Assembly (NCBI GenBank): GCA_016808115.1
Contig: JAEQBH010004659.1
Coordinates: 186,001 to 250,000 of the forward strand
DNA: 64,000 nt
Direction: 5' to 3'
From: Tetrastigma voinierianum
Lineage: Eukaryota; Streptophyta; Magnoliopsida; Vitales; Vitaceae
The position numbers and the translations under genes are program-made. Each line of letters begins with the position of its first letter. Within the stretch, counting starts at the first letter, position 1. This document shows, one piece after another, positions 49,606 through 61,699 of this stretch. The notes under the pieces are model-generated. The model was given only the letters and a program-made list of their open reading frames with translations. It made no database searches and was not told where the DNA came from.

Positions 49606-49865
49606 GACGAAGAGGGAACGGCTTATACTGCTCATTCCTGAGTAAGGGATGCAGGGAAACTTACACCTGGCCGATTGTAATCACTGTACCCTGGGAATGA
49701 AGAGAAATTTTCTTTCAATCATGAATTTGCGCATTATGATGTACAAAGCAAATTCGTACATTCCCTACGAAATGCTTGAGATGTCTCGACAATTAAACAA
49801 AATAATCAATAAACACACAGTTCTCTGTCATCCGAAAACTGATGATACTTTATTTAAGATTGCAC
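49606..49865. other. Spacer between pol end and pyrimidine tract
   Basis: Lower GC than the rest of the element. No recognisable coding signal. It lies just past the integrase C-terminus. Confidence 0.4.
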
Positions 49866-51000
49866 CCGAGGTTTATCGACAAAATCGCCATGTGAGCTAG
49901 CATTCCAAGCATGAGGTAAAGTTTTCCTTCTTCCGTCTGGAGTTTGTAATTGCCAGGTCTGATGACGCGAGATACGATATAGGCCTTCCCACTCTGGCCC
50001 CAGTTCTTCCACAGCGATCTTTCCAGCCGACATGGAGCTTCTTTAAGACTAGGCTCGGCCAGCTTGTAACTCCTGGGTTTGACTTTTTAGTCGTAATACC
50101 TTGCCGTCTTCCTTTGGTAGTCCTCCGTACGCTTTAGAACCTGATCACGCTTCTCATCTAGGAGGTCCAAATTTAGGTGGAGAGCCTCTTCGTTATGTTC
50201 CACGCTCGCTAATTCGATCCTTGGGGACTTTAATCCGATTTCGACAGGGGCTACCGCCTCAGTGCCAAAAGCTAGGGTGAATGGGGTTTCCTGAGTTGTT
50301 GACTTGCACGTAGTTCTGTATGCCCATAACACCTCGGGGAGGTATTCTACCCATTTGCCTTTAAGATCTTCTAATTTGGTCTTCAATGCTGCTTTAAGGG
50401 TCCTGATGGTGACTTCTACTTGCCCATTAGATTGCGGATGAGCTGGGGACGAGTAGTAGTTCTTGATCTCGAGCTCGGCACAAAAATCCCCTCGAACTTA
50501 AGATTTCATCGAATTGCTTTCCATCACCGACACCGTAGCCTGGGATACCAAACCCGCATATTATGGACTGCCAAACGGCTGGGCGTGATCTCTCGCTCAC
50601 TGCGGATAGCGGCCGCCGAGGTTCGCCGCCCATTGCGAAATAATCCACTGCTACGATGATGAATTTGCACTGGCCCTTTCCAATGGGCAGAGGTCCCAAT
50701 ATGTCCAACCCCCACTGTTGAAAGGGCCAAGGGCTTGTGACCGACGTCAATGGCTCGGAGGGGAGGTGAGAGACTTTGGTGTGCTCTTGGAAAACTTTGC
50801 ATTTCCTGACTAGTTTTGTTGCGTCTCTGAGCATTGTAGGCTAGTAGTATCCTTTCCTTAAAGCTTTCCCTGCCAATGCCCGAGCTCCGATGTGATTTCC
50901 GCATACGCCTTCATACTTCCCAAGACGTAGCCTGGCCTTCCCCTAATACACTTCAGGATAGGTGTGTGAAAAACCTCTGTAAAGGCTTCCCGATGAACAG
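49866..51000 (-). pseudogene. Tat pol: integrase
   Basis: Minus strand. A zinc-binding H2C2 relic (GNHIGARAL-like) lies at about 50930-50860, then LRDATKLVRKCKVFQEH (50831-50780). The core has WPFQQWGLDILGPLP and KFIIVAVDYF at about 50740-50640. A late-core block reads WVEYLPEVLWAYRTT and ETPFTLAFGTEAV (about 50350-50260). The C-terminal WxGPY-like region (NWGQSGKAYIV) lies at about 50015-49980. It integrates element DNA into the host chromosome in intact relatives. The central part is shifted out of frame near 50630. Confidence 0.8.
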
Positions 51001-51284
51001 CGCTGAACCCGGGCCGACCTCGCCCTAAGCTTAGGATCTCTTTCTGATCGCTTTTCTGGTAGCAATCCTTCTCTATTAAGTAGTCCCAAATGAGGTCCAT
51101 CCATCCCCAACGTGACGTGGGAGACTTCCACGTCATTGAGATATATGGAGGGCTCTACGAGGTGTTCGACAGCGCCCGTTGAGGTCTTCGGGAGGCCGGG
51201 CGCGCCCGGGGCATCGCCTCGATTCCCTACTCCGGTATGTCTCGCACTGACCAAAGATGAACTTTTTCAAGAAATCCCGTACCT

Positions 51285-51593
51285 TTAGGCATGTGATATC
51301 ATTTTCTCACATTTGGCCCTCGTAGGGTGTCTTCTATTTGCTTTACTACCAACCGGGAGTCGCGCACACCTCAAGTCGGTCAACTTCCACAGAATGGCGG
51401 TGTTTGAGTTCATATGATCGCCCTTCATACTACTTTGTTGGGTTGAGGCTTGAACCCAAATTGAAAGTGCATACTCGATATCTATTCCTTCTGGGGAGGT
51501 CAGGATTAGCCCGGCTCCGCTCCCTTGAGAATTGACGGCCCCATCTACAGACAGCTTCCAAACGGGAGGCCGCGGTCGTTTAAGTATTTTCAC
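51285..51593 (-). pseudogene. Tat pol: second (archaeal-type) RNase H
   Basis: A frame of 102 codons with WKLSVDGAVNSQGSGAGLIL, the start of the extra RNase H (DG, G-rich) found after the classical one in Tat-lineage elements. Frame is lost after about 50 residues. The domain order supports the lineage. Confidence 0.7.
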
Positions 51594-51629
51594 AGGCTCA
51601 TCCAGGAACTCATGACAAACTCATAAGAC

Positions 51630-52019
51630 CTACCCCTTTATCAAGTAGCTGGGCTTATATATGATGTCGAACTCGCTTAACTCTATGGCCCACTTCATCA
51701 GCCTTCCCGAGGTCTCTGGTTTGTGTAGCACTTGCTTCATCGGGTATTTTGTTGGGACTTCAATGGTATGAGCTTGAAAGTAAGGGCGGAGCTTTCGGGC
51801 TGCGGTTACTAATGCCAGGATTAGTTTCTCCATCCTTGGGTACCTCTCCTCTGCTTCTCTCAGAGCTCGACTGCAATAGTAGACAAGATACTGTACTCGG
51901 TCTTTGTCTCTGATAAGGACGGCACTGGTCAAGAAATCTGAAACTGCCAGGTACAGAGTAAGGAGCTCTCCCTCAGAGGGGCTTACCAGAATGGGGGGAG
52001 AGCTCAAGTAAGTCTTCAA
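51630..52019 (-). pseudogene. Tat pol: RNase H
   Basis: 130 codons, containing TLYLAVSDFLTSAVLIR, VYYCSRALREAEERYPRMEK, and AIELSEFDIIYKP. This is the Ty3/gypsy RNase H with the typical C-terminal tether. It degrades the RNA strand of the RNA-DNA hybrid in intact relatives. Confidence 0.85.
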
Positions 52020-52900
52020 TGCTGAGAACGCTTCTTCGCAACGCGTATCCCATTGAAAAGCTTTCTTTAGAATCTAGAAGAAGGGCTGACATTTGTCGCT
52101 GGCCTTGGATACAAATCGGCTTAACGCGACTATTCTTCCAGTTAGACGTTGGACTTCTTTTATGTCTCGACTTACAGTACATGTCGAGCACAGCCTTTAT
52201 CTTGTCTGGGTTTGCCTCGATTCCTCGGTTATTGACTATGAAACCTAAGAATTTTCCAGCCGAGACTCCAAAGGTGCATTTGGCTGGATTCAACTTCATG
52301 TTGTATTCTCTCAGGATCTAGAATACTTCGGACATATGAGCTATGTGGAGCTCAGTCATGGTTGATTTCACCAACATGTCATCTATATACACCTCTATGG
52401 ATGCCCCTATCTGCTTCTGGAACATCCTGTTCACCAACCTCTGGTAGGTAGCTCCTGCGTTCTTTAGCCCAAAGGGCACTGACATAGTAATAGTCCTCTG
52501 CCCCATGACGAACGAGGTCTTTTTCTTGGTCGCCGTGATCCATGTTGATTTGCTGCAATAGAGAAAGCATCCATGAAACTGAGGAGTTCATGGTCGGAGG
52601 TGGCATCCACTATGAGTAAGCTCCGATTCTTGCGCAGGGAAACCATCTTTGGGCATGCTCTGCTGACGCCTGGGTGGAAGCCGATGTAGAGTCGTCACTT
52701 GTCGTTTGCTTTTTTGACGAGTACGACGTTGGCCAACCATTCAGGATACTCCACCTCTTTTATTGCTACTGCCTGGAGGAGCTTGCCGACCTCCTCATTG
52801 ATTGCTTTTTGTCTTTTTGAAGCAAAGCTTCTTCTTTTCTGCTTGACTGGTTTGAAAGATGGACTAACGTTTAGTCTGTGAGTGATTATCATGGATCAAT
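51973..52900 (-). pseudogene. Tat pol: reverse transcriptase
   Basis: Minus strand. The RT entry block (HRLNVSPSFKPVKQKRRSFA) lies at 52880-52820, EYPEWLANVVLVKK at about 52750-52710, PFGLKNAGATYQRLVN (52476-52430), catalytic YIDDMLVKS (about 52392-52366), and LNPAKCTFGVSAGKFLGFIV (about 52295-52235). The catalytic Y-x-D-D is present. Frameshifts near 52510, 52640 and 52150 interrupt it. Confidence 0.87.
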
Positions 52901-53196
52901 TCTCCCATATAGCTCTCTATGTAGAAGGATGATCCTTGTCTCCTCGTTTCAAAAAATGGGTAAGGAGACTTCTAGGTCTTCTCCAAGTGCTCGGGAACCG
53001 ATGTAGGCGAAGCTGTTCAGTGGTTATCATCCAATCCAAGACAGCTCCAAATTTCTCTTCTCCGAGGGCTCAAGCCTGGGTAGTTTACCTCGCGCGCGCA
53101 TATCCGAAGTTCGGGCCCAAGTATATGTCAGTCGATCGCTTTTGCTCACGGATGTCGAGTAACACCCCCGCCACGTACACAACCCCAGTCCATTCC

Positions 53197-53685
53197 TTAC
53201 TCCCGCTTGTAGGGGAAACTGATCATCATATGGTAAGCAAAGGGAATTGCCTTTATGGCGTTGAGAGAGGTTCTGCCTAATAGCATGTTATAAGCAGATG
53301 AAGCATCTACTATGAGAAACCTCACTGCCATTGTCGCCTGGCACGGGGGGTCTCCCAAAGTAAGCACTAACTGTATTGAGCCCAAGGGTAGCACCTTCTC
53401 TCCAGAGAATCCTCGCAGGTGGGTGCTGACTGGCTCCAGCTTCTCCCTTCCGATGCCCATCTTATCGAAGGCCGATGCGAAGATGATGTCGGCTGAACTC
53501 CCATTGTCGACCAGGACCCGATGGATCATTTTGTTAGCCATAATTGCCCTTATTACCAAAGGGTTGTCATGGGGATGTTGGCATCCCTCCAGGTCTGAAT
53601 CCGAGAACGTTATGGCTGTGTCGAGTCGAGGCAGTTTGGACACCGCTTGTATTTCCATTACCTCTCCCGACCTGATGCTACACAA
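53197..53685 (-). pseudogene. Tat pol: aspartic protease
   Basis: 162 codons in one frame. The block IHRVLVDNGSSADIIF has the catalytic D in V-D-N-G-S-S, and MLLGRTSLNAIKAIPFAYH marks the second conserved flap/helix. Length and order match Ty3/gypsy retroproteases. It cleaves Gag-Pol in intact relatives. The best-preserved domain of the element. Confidence 0.87.
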
Positions 53686-53889
53686 ATGGGCCTTCCTAGC
53701 AAAGATGGACTCCTACCTCCTGTAAATCCTCCCGAAATCACATGGATTTCTAAGGGGTTGTTGGTGCCGAAAGGTCACCCCGAGGGGCAAGAAGTTGCTG
53801 GCCCATCCCGCCTTTGGATGCTACGACCGCAGAGATATCCGCGCCACCGTCATTCGATTTCCTTCCCGAGTTGTGGCGCACTCATTTGT

Positions 53890-55251
53890 TCATGCCCGTG
53901 GGTCCCTATGGAACTCACAATACTTGGTGTTATCTCTTTTGGCAGGGTCTGACCTCTCATCTGGGACGGCCATCTCGTAAACCGCTCGCGGTTGCGACCG
54001 CGCAAGACCCGCGACATCGCGTCGCCAGTAAACCGTCGAGGTGAATATCGCCGCAGCCGCCGAGGTGTGACCTAGCATTCGAGGCTTCCACGCCTTCGTG
54101 ACCATTTTGGTCTTCTCTCGGGGACTCTCTCTCCGTCCCTCTTTGTCTCTGGGGTGGCCCGTCCCCGTCGCTTATCGGTCCCGCTTTTCTCTTTATGGGT
54201 CAAGAGCCTACTCCTTGATACGAGGGCTTCTTCACCGTTTATGTACTTTTCCGCTTTAGCGAGTACCTCGGCCATGCTTGCTTGAGGATTCTTTGAGATG
54301 GAAAACATCAAATCTTTTGACTGCACTCCTAGCCCAGCGATGAATGCGGTGACAACGAACTTCTCGTCTGGTATATCTACCTTCAAAGACTCGGCATTGA
54401 ACCTCTGGACATAAGACCTCAGGCTTTCTTACGATCTCTGCTTTATGGTCAGCAGGTGATAACTCGGCTTCATGTATGTTCCGCCCAATGAAGTGGGAGA
54501 CGAACGTTAATGGAGAGCCTCTCAATGAGGAGATCACGATAGTGGAAGCCTGTTAAACCGCCGGCCGGGCCTTAGCGTGATAGCGAAAGCTCGCACCGCA
54601 TGTATCCCGATAACACATGTAGCTCCATTTGATTCTTATAAGGCCGAGGATGATCGACGGATCTTTGGCACCATCGAACGCTCTATTTGCTCAGATTCTG
54701 AACTTCGGCCGGAAGGGGGAAGTAGAGCACCTCTACCGGTGGAACGGGGACTTTAAACATGTAACAACCATGAGTCGTGGCCTCGGAATCTTACAACTTC
54801 CTTCATGCGTGACTGAGTCTTGTCAGAGGCCCTGAACCTCCATCCACAGATGGCTCCCCATCCTCTTCATGTTGAGGCTTTCAGCCCTCTCCCATATGCC
54901 CCGAGTGTTGCTTCGCTGCCCTCCTCCCGGGTTAGGTGTATCCGGGGCCCCCCGCCGCCTTACCGATTCTCTGCTCATCTCCCGGAGCGCGTCAGGTGTG
55001 GCCGCCTTCGAGGGCGGTGATGTTATGTTTTCGAAGCTAGAGCAGCGCCCCGGGGCGAGCTCATCCCCCGGTAGTTTGCTCTCAACTCTCGTATCGCGCG
55101 TTGGTTGCGGATGGAGCGCCTCCACCTCATTCGTGTCGTTTACACGCTTCATGCCAGAGGTCACCAAGGTTTTACGCCGCTCCGCCGGTCTCCCGCATCC
55201 TTGAGGATTGGCATTACCTCGGCAGAAATTCCTGAAAGCTGATACCATCAC
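53890..55251 (-). pseudogene. Tat gag
   Basis: Minus strand over several frames: N-terminal basic/Pro-rich region (55251-54823); the central retrotransposon gag helices (about 54537-54256, with PLTFVSHFIG; then DEKFVVTAFIAGLG at 54372-54330, and AEVLAKAEKYINGEEAL at 54271-54220); and a KYCEFHRD zinc-binding relic at about 53920-53895. Broken by at least four indels. It forms the particle coat in intact relatives. Confidence 0.8.
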
Positions 55252-55285
55252 ATCGAGATCAACTGAGCCAAAGGAAAACTGGCTG

Positions 55286-55305
55286 CCTCCCAGAGTTCAC
55301 GCCAA
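55286..55305 (-). promoter_or_regulatory. Primer-binding site of the Tat element
   Basis: On the minus strand, six bases after the LTR end, TTGGCGTGAACTCTGGGAGG. It resembles the TTGGCGCC-type start of related elements (compare 61634) and probably pairs with a tRNA 3' end. Confidence 0.55.
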
Positions 55306-55311
55306 CCGACA

Positions 55312-55890
55312 TGTTTCTTTCAACCTGCACTAGGCCGAGTTTCGCGGGCCTGCCAAGGCCAATCGGATCGGTTGTCGGGCCGGGCTCACAAGGCTGCCAC
55401 TCTCTGTGGGCCACTAGCAGTTAAAGACTGACAAGCCACAGCTCAAATATCCATGTCAAGCCGTCTTCCAGAAAAGATAGATCTTAGAGGGAAGGTAATG
55501 TTTTGGCTTCACCTTCTTCATCCAGGTGGGCCCAGATTTATAGTACATGTTTTTCCTCCAACTGGATGGTAAGGACTCTTTTCCATTGGATCAAGATGTC
55601 CTCCTTCTTATCGATTAACTGATGGATAAGGAGCAAGATGAGAATTCATCCTTCCCTCATCAGAGATTCGGTTTGATTTATAGATGTTTCGTTATCGGGG
55701 AATTATCCTACTTCCTTGCGGGTGATTTAGTTTAACATCGGGACCCCGGGGGCTGGATTGTTCATACCATCGGCCCTGAATAACCCAGCCTGCCCCGTCA
55801 GCCACTTGGGGCCCTGAGCGCTTCACCCGGGCTTGCCTTTTCCTCGTCTGATCAGTGGCTTCAGCACGCCTATTTTTAAAACTCCTATCA
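55312..55890 (-). repeat. Tat element 5' LTR
   Basis: Partner of 44246-44866 (see there). It carries the TATA box read on the minus strand at 55536-55542. The two LTRs show many small indels, so the insertion is not recent unless assembly errors inflate this. Confidence 0.85.
55536..55542 (-). promoter_or_regulatory. LTR TATA box (5' LTR)
   Basis: TATAAAT on the minus strand inside the CATGTACTATAAAT context shared with the 3' LTR. Confidence 0.55.
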
Positions 55891-58778
55891 ATTGGCCCTT
55901 TTCAAACACTTCATCGATACTTTTCAAAAGATGCATTGTCTTCGTATCAATTAATGTTGTTTCGAAAAGAAAATACTAAAACCTCTTCTGTATAGAAAGT
56001 ATTTTATGAATCTTATAATTTTTGTTTTATGATTATTATGTGTAAAATATCTATTGATATATGTCTAAATGGATCCATATATCCTCAAAGTGAATATATC
56101 CAAATCTCAGATATTTAAAATCTTGAATATATACACTTCTTTCTCTTTCTCTCTCGACACAAATCTCAGTTCTCTTCTTATTTATGGTGTTGGTCATGAG
56201 TATGAATCGAGGAGAGAAAAGAGAAAAAGTTAAGTGGAGGAAACCAAAGAAAATGATGGTGGTGTTTGTTTTTTGTTTTCTTCTAATTATCCTAATTTCA
56301 TGTGATCCTTCCTTTTTTGAAGGCTTTTGTACTGTGTAATCTTTCCCACACAAGATCACAATGATATATAAAGAAAATATTTTTTAAGAAGGTTTTCAGT
56401 CTATGGGATTGAGCCCCACAAATTGTATGCAGACTCTAATAGATGAGTCAATTGACCTGTAGTCCATTGAGCTGAGAGAATGGTTCATCTAGCTCTTATT
56501 CTCACCTTGGATTAATCTCTCGGTCTCCAAGTTGGGCTAGGTTCACTTTCTTGCCCATGCCCTCCAATGTCCATAGACTAGGTCTAGTGTCCGCTGAGGC
56601 AAACTCGGCCCAACTGTTGAGACTACAATGACCCATGATATTAATTCAAGAAAATTATAATATTGCTAGCACTCTCTTTTAAACAATTTTTAGTACAAGA
56701 TATCATATACTAATAATAATAATAATAATATATATGCATCTTAGACATGTTTGTAGTCTCATTAGTTTATATCACTGTCCTCAGACACTCAGAACCATCA
56801 TACATATCCTTCATGCCCCTCGACAATTTCACATGAGACCCGCATATGCCCCTCAGAATTTCATTTTTTGCAAATACTTCCTCCAGACATGAGGAATTAA
56901 CCTTCAAAATCAGAAGTGACAACTCAATGTACCGTGAACTTGAATAACAGTTCTATAAGTCCAAAAATAGAAAGCTAACTTTTGTTTGTTGGCACTTGAG
57001 TAATCCTTACCCATCCTATTTGAATTGTTCATATTCAAAATAAAGTTTGTCATTTTACTATTAGCAGCACGCACATACATACAGTAATATAGGCCTAATT
57101 CACATATGTTTTTGGAGAATAGTTTTATGTTCTCCGAAACAGTAACAATTTAGAAAACATATTAATGTAACTCGTTCTTTACTATTAATATTTTATTTAG
57201 TACTTGTTTTCTAACAATTATTTAAAAATGGCATACAATATATATCCATTGAAGAGAAAATCACATACAAATTATTTAAACACATATATCCAAAAAATAC
57301 TGAAACATATTAATATTCTTAGTTCTTAAATAAACATTATTCTACTGTATATCAAGAGAGCTTTAAAAAACATTCTTTTTATAATGTTTTTTAGAAAAAC
57401 CTGAATTATTCACAATTGACTTTGTCATATAGTTGAACATAATTTCAAAATTAAAAGTACAAACAAAAATGTATATATAATAAAAAGATATTCAAAGAAA
57501 TGATGAAAGATAGTTCTTGTCAAATTTTTTTCAAACTATAAAGTTTTTTCCACTGATTTTTTTTTTTTTTTTTTTGAAAGAACACGACTGAATGATTATT
57601 CATTTGTAGATATTAATTCTCCATAAAGGGTTCACGCACAAATTATTAATCCCTTATGAGCAGAACATTATCCTTTAAAGTTGTCAATTTCTGGAAATAA
57701 ATGAAAGTAGAGATAGTCCTCTTGCTCTTTTTTTTTTTTCTCAACAGTTCAGCAAATGATGGAGTTTGACGATGAAGAGAGTGCGAAATAAACAACAAAG
57801 AAGGATGGTAGGAAAAAAGAGTATAATAGTTTCTACAGAATACATTGTGACAAAGATGAAAGTCGAGTTAGAGTGAGATAACTTTATGGGATTAAACTAG
57901 GTACATTAATACATAACATAACATTATAGGGATTTTTTGTTTGGATACATTCAAATTTGGGTAGAGATATTTAAATGTCATTTAACACATTTTTATAAAT
58001 AAAGCAAAGACTTAATTAAAAGACCTTTTGAAAACATGAATTTTGAGAATCCAACATTTCATTAATTTTTTATCACATTATATTGTTAAAGTGGGTAATT
58101 CTAAAATTATGTAAAGTGGGTAAAGTGGGTTTCCGCTCTCAGGATATGAAAAAGAAAGGTAATTTTCATAATTATATTTCGAATTTTTCTTTGATGTCCA
58201 ACATAGCTCTAAATTGCTTTGTTAACGATATTGAATTTAAAAACCCAGCTTATGCTTGGATCTGAAGAGTCCTGAGGGAAAAAAATATGTTAAGAAAAAT
58301 AGTTTTATCATGATTAATACCATGAGAAATGCAAAATAAAAACAAATAAACTTACACATTTTCAAATTTTCTCAATCAGCATGTCAAAGAGCTACAATAA
58401 GTGAAATGAGTTTGATCTAGGATATACTATTTTCCTTCTGAGGTGGTTTGTGAAGAATGTTGGTGGTTTAATCATATGGTATTAATGGGGTTGACGGTAG
58501 AATGAAGATCAAGAAAATCCTTCATATCTGATTTTTTTGCTTCCAACAACTTACTTGAGATATCATTACATGACATGATCTTTTAGCCTTTCTCTTCTCA
58601 TAGGAAAGAAAAATATTGTTGAACGTATCTTATTTCATTTCTTCCTTTATCTTTAAGCTGATTAAACAAAAGACCTTGTGAAGTTCACACTCAAGGCATC
58701 TCTCTGCTCTTAGTTATTCTGTTTTTTTTTTCACTTGTACTTTGAAGTATTGATCCCTTTTATGCTTTGCAAATGTAG
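55891..58778. repeat. Segmental duplication, copy 2 (right part, non-coding)
   Basis: Resumes the duplication after the Tat element and matches 12560-12890, then 14995-17020, running straight through the position where copy 1 holds a solo-LTR-like block. Contains a (TAA)n run near 56710. The last part is the intron of the small plus-strand gene, ending in TTTGCAAATGTAG at 58778. Confidence 0.8.
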
Positions 58779-58985
58779 GGGAGAGAAAGGTTTTTCTAGC
58801 TCAAGGAGATTATGACTTCTCTCGAGAAAATACGCTTGCTCAAACAAAAGATTTCAAGTAATGTCTCTATCATTCCAAATACCCTCTTAAAAGATTTCGA
58901 ATGAATGTATGTCATCGGTCGGAAAACTTGATTCGCATAATGAAATTATGCATCCCGCCTCGAAAGGAAAAAAGGACTAGCTGAC
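58779..58985 (+). pseudogene. Last exon of small plus-strand gene, unit 3 copy
   Basis: Same exon as 17021 and 29112. The splice acceptor reads AAATGTAG, so the AG is kept. Residues such as LLKQKISSN are readable, but indels break the frame three times. No first exon is nearby. Confidence 0.6.
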
Positions 58986-59459
58986 CTAGTCAGGTTTCAC
59001 ATTTGCATTAATTTTTTATATTCGCTTCAATGGAAGAGAACCCCTATACCGTATTGCATGCATGCTTGATCGCTTCACTGCACTATGAATCTAGCCTCAA
59101 CATTCTTTTTGAGGGAAGGAATTGCTAGAACTGAAGGCATTTGTTGTGGCATAGTATTATGTGACACATAACATGAAGTTGTTCATATTTTTAAAAGCAT
59201 TTTTTGGCTGTAATGGACTATAATGAGTAGAAAGATGGTATATCGCTTGTGTGTTTTGACTTTATTTCTGCATCTTAGATGTTAAAGAATAATATTGCCG
59301 GTCACAGGGTTATTAATCAATCAATCAAAAATCCTTCATCTTAATTATATTTAGTTATATAAGTTATAAATGAAAGATTCGACATAGATCTACTATGTAG
59401 AATTTGAATATCTAAATTAACAATAATCGTATCTTAAATTAAATTGGCCATAAATTTAC

Positions 59460-60937
59460 GCTGGAGGATGAGCTGCTGGGTGATAAGATCGGATCCTATT
59501 CCAAATTCCTTCTGCATCTAAAACCATATTCATCAATTCTGAGATACATTAGAGAGGTTCATCTGATTTCTGTGAGCAGATCCTGAACCTCCTGAGCATT
59601 GCAAACACTGACTTACTTTCAGGAGTCTCAAGATTAGGCATTGTTGTTTCTCTATGGAGAAGTCTTCTAGCTCGTGCAACCCCTTAAGCATTTGTAGGAA
59701 TTCAATTACGCCTTCTAACATAAGAATCACGGAATAACAATACGAATCTCGAAGTTTGGCAAATTTCCCTAAGATCGGGCATCGGATCTCTGCCCAATCT
59801 TAGTTTGAAAAAGTTTGAGTTGCATGAGATTTGGAGGATAGAGTGGTGTTGTTTCCATGGATAGTCTCTAGATGGGTACTGCTAGAAACAATTTGTAGAG
59901 TCACTTGTGGCGTGAGAAAGACTCCAACCCTGGGAATGGCATTGTTCTACAATATTCCAATTTTTCGGCATTACAAACATCATCAATCATCAACTTGAGA
60001 TTTTGAAGCCCAGTTAATTGAGATATAGATAGGAATAACCCTTCCAAACTTCGGGGATCGATCTCCTGGAGCTTCAATTGCTTTAGCTTGGTCAGTTTTC
60101 CCAAGTCGTCATCCTTCAATCAATTGCCACCCTGTAGAGATAACGTTTGAAGGTTGTTCATTTTGTGGAAACCTAAATGGGCATACACCCACCTCTCTCT
60201 CATTGATTGCACTCGATGAGATCCAACCATTCCGAATAAGATGTATGTCTTATTTGTCAATTTCCAAATTGTATGGGGTATATAAATAAGCTAGTGATCA
60301 GAATCAAGTGTTTTCAGATTAACAATCCCTTCGATTGATGGTGGAAGCCTTATCGTCGAACGAAATCCGCTTAAGCATATATATTTCAGGTGGATGAGTT
60401 CTCCTATTTTTCTTGATAGCTTCAAACCATAAACTCCACTTTGCATTATGTCCACGTGCAAGACCCGAAGCAATTTAGGGTATTTATGCAAAAATAACCC
60501 AATGGGGAGTCTATTAAGGATTAAAGATCTGAGATTAGAATTTTGTAAATGCGAAGAGATTATCCGATGATGAATATTATTGATCGCCTAAGGACACTAG
60601 TAGGAAGCCCTCTCACATCATCAATGTTCATCTACTCCTAAATTTTTTTTTTTCTTTCTGCAGCCTTCCGAGATGGCAAGATCTCGGCAGTCATGTATAC
60701 AACAAGATTTTAATTACTCGCTGAAGCCTGAGTGTTGCAAGTCTGATCATGAATTGTCTGCGGCTTCAAACAAACTTTCACTGCACTCGTAACTCTTCTC
60801 GCGACACATTTTGATGTTGGTACACCCCCATGAAAAACTCTAAATTAAGTGCTATGATTTTTGTCACGATCCTCCTGTAAGCTTCATCTGCCTTCTGATC
60901 TTTGACTCATGCGCTTACTTCCTCGTTCCTCGGCTCA
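59460..60937 (-). pseudogene. CNL resistance gene copy D, LRR and NB-ARC end, cut by gypsy insertion
   Basis: Minus strand. The end of the LRR lies at about 59470-59730 (EFLQMLKGLHELEDFSIE). LRR blocks follow at 60119-59901 (DDLGKLTKLKQLKLQEI, then SLEGLFLSISQLTGLQNLKL) and at 60491-60291 (YPKLLRVLHVDIMQ, GELIHLKYICLSGF, LPPSIEGIVNLKTL). The LRR start with the ACTAGTAG octamer is uninterrupted at 60596-60603. An MHD-type relic lies near 60670-60700. Homology with copy C ends at 60937, where a gypsy LTR begins, removing the rest of the NB-ARC from view. LRR frames here are better kept than in copy C. Confidence 0.75.
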
Positions 60938-61632
60938 TGTGGGCCAGGCGCATTCATGGGTACTCTAGCCAGCCCAAGACCCCTAGCCAACAAGGCTCCG
61001 ATCCAAGAGCCTGGAGGGAAAAAGGCCTAGACACCGCCGGCCCAGAACGCCCGGCCCGCCCCTCGCCCGGCACCCCAAGGGATTAGCCCAAACATTGGGC
61101 CGGTCCAGAATGCCCGCCAACCGCCGGGCCTCGGGCATCCCATAGCCCGACGCCTTTGCTCACCGTGTTTTATTTTTCCCGATCGACAACTCCCCCAAGC
61201 GAAGTTGCCAACCGGTTCACCACTTTACAAGCACGAGTTCACTCATGAACCGACCCTGTCGCCTACGACGAAATAGGAAAGTCCCCTTAGTAGCCATTCT
61301 ATCAGGAAGGTAACTACATAGAGGGAAGAATAAGTCACCCTTCCCGAAATAAAGAGTGATCTTCCCACATACAGGTGGAAGAAACTCCACTATCCGGAAA
61401 AGACGATCCTCTATCCTCTCTCCATAAAAGAGAAGCAAGTCACACCAACAAAGGTATGAGATTCTTGATCAGATGATTACTGCCCAAAACCCAAGTCTTC
61501 CCAAAAAGGCCAACTTCGCCTACTCCGGAGTGTGGCGACTAACACCACCGCCGCTCTCTTTGCTTTCAAGCAGTCGCAGCCGACCCGGTGAATGCCCCGA
61601 CGGGTCCAGCTGACTCAGACTTAGAGACTACA
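60938..61632 (+). repeat. Second gypsy element, 5' LTR
   Basis: Starts TGTGGGCC where similarity to copy C (19081-19120) stops, and ends ACTACA just before the primer-binding site. Length about 695 bases. The partner LTR is outside the window, so the left end rests on the break in paralogy. Confidence 0.7.
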
Positions 61633-61652
61633 ATTGGCGCCGTCTGTGGGAA
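61633..61652 (+). promoter_or_regulatory. Primer-binding site of the second gypsy element
   Basis: ATTGGCGCCGTCTGTGGGAA directly after the LTR end. This is the characteristic tRNA-primed start in Tat-type elements. Confidence 0.85.
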
Positions 61653-61699
61653 ATGCCGAGCAAGAAGTCTCAGAGGTGGTACGCAAGAGCTTGGGTACA

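Larger units (their letters stand above)
44246..55890 (-). mobile_element. Ty3/gypsy retrotransposon, Tat-type, near full length, with antisense gene
   Basis: About 11.6 kb, read on the minus strand: 5' LTR 55890-55312, primer-binding site, gag, protease, RT, RNase H, a second RNase H, integrase, a long 3' region, 3' LTR 44866-44246. The two RNase H domains and the long 3' region with tandem repeats and an extra gene in antisense place it in the Tat lineage. All frames carry breaks. Inserted into the segmental duplication, since the paralogous site at about 12500-12560 is uninterrupted. Its GC content is much higher than that of the host sequence. A target duplication could not be fixed, so ends are accurate to about 15 bases. 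Confidence 0.9.

Noticed and set aside
52936..53725. Plus-strand open frames opposite RT/protease
   Set aside because: Shadows of the minus-strand pol coding frame.
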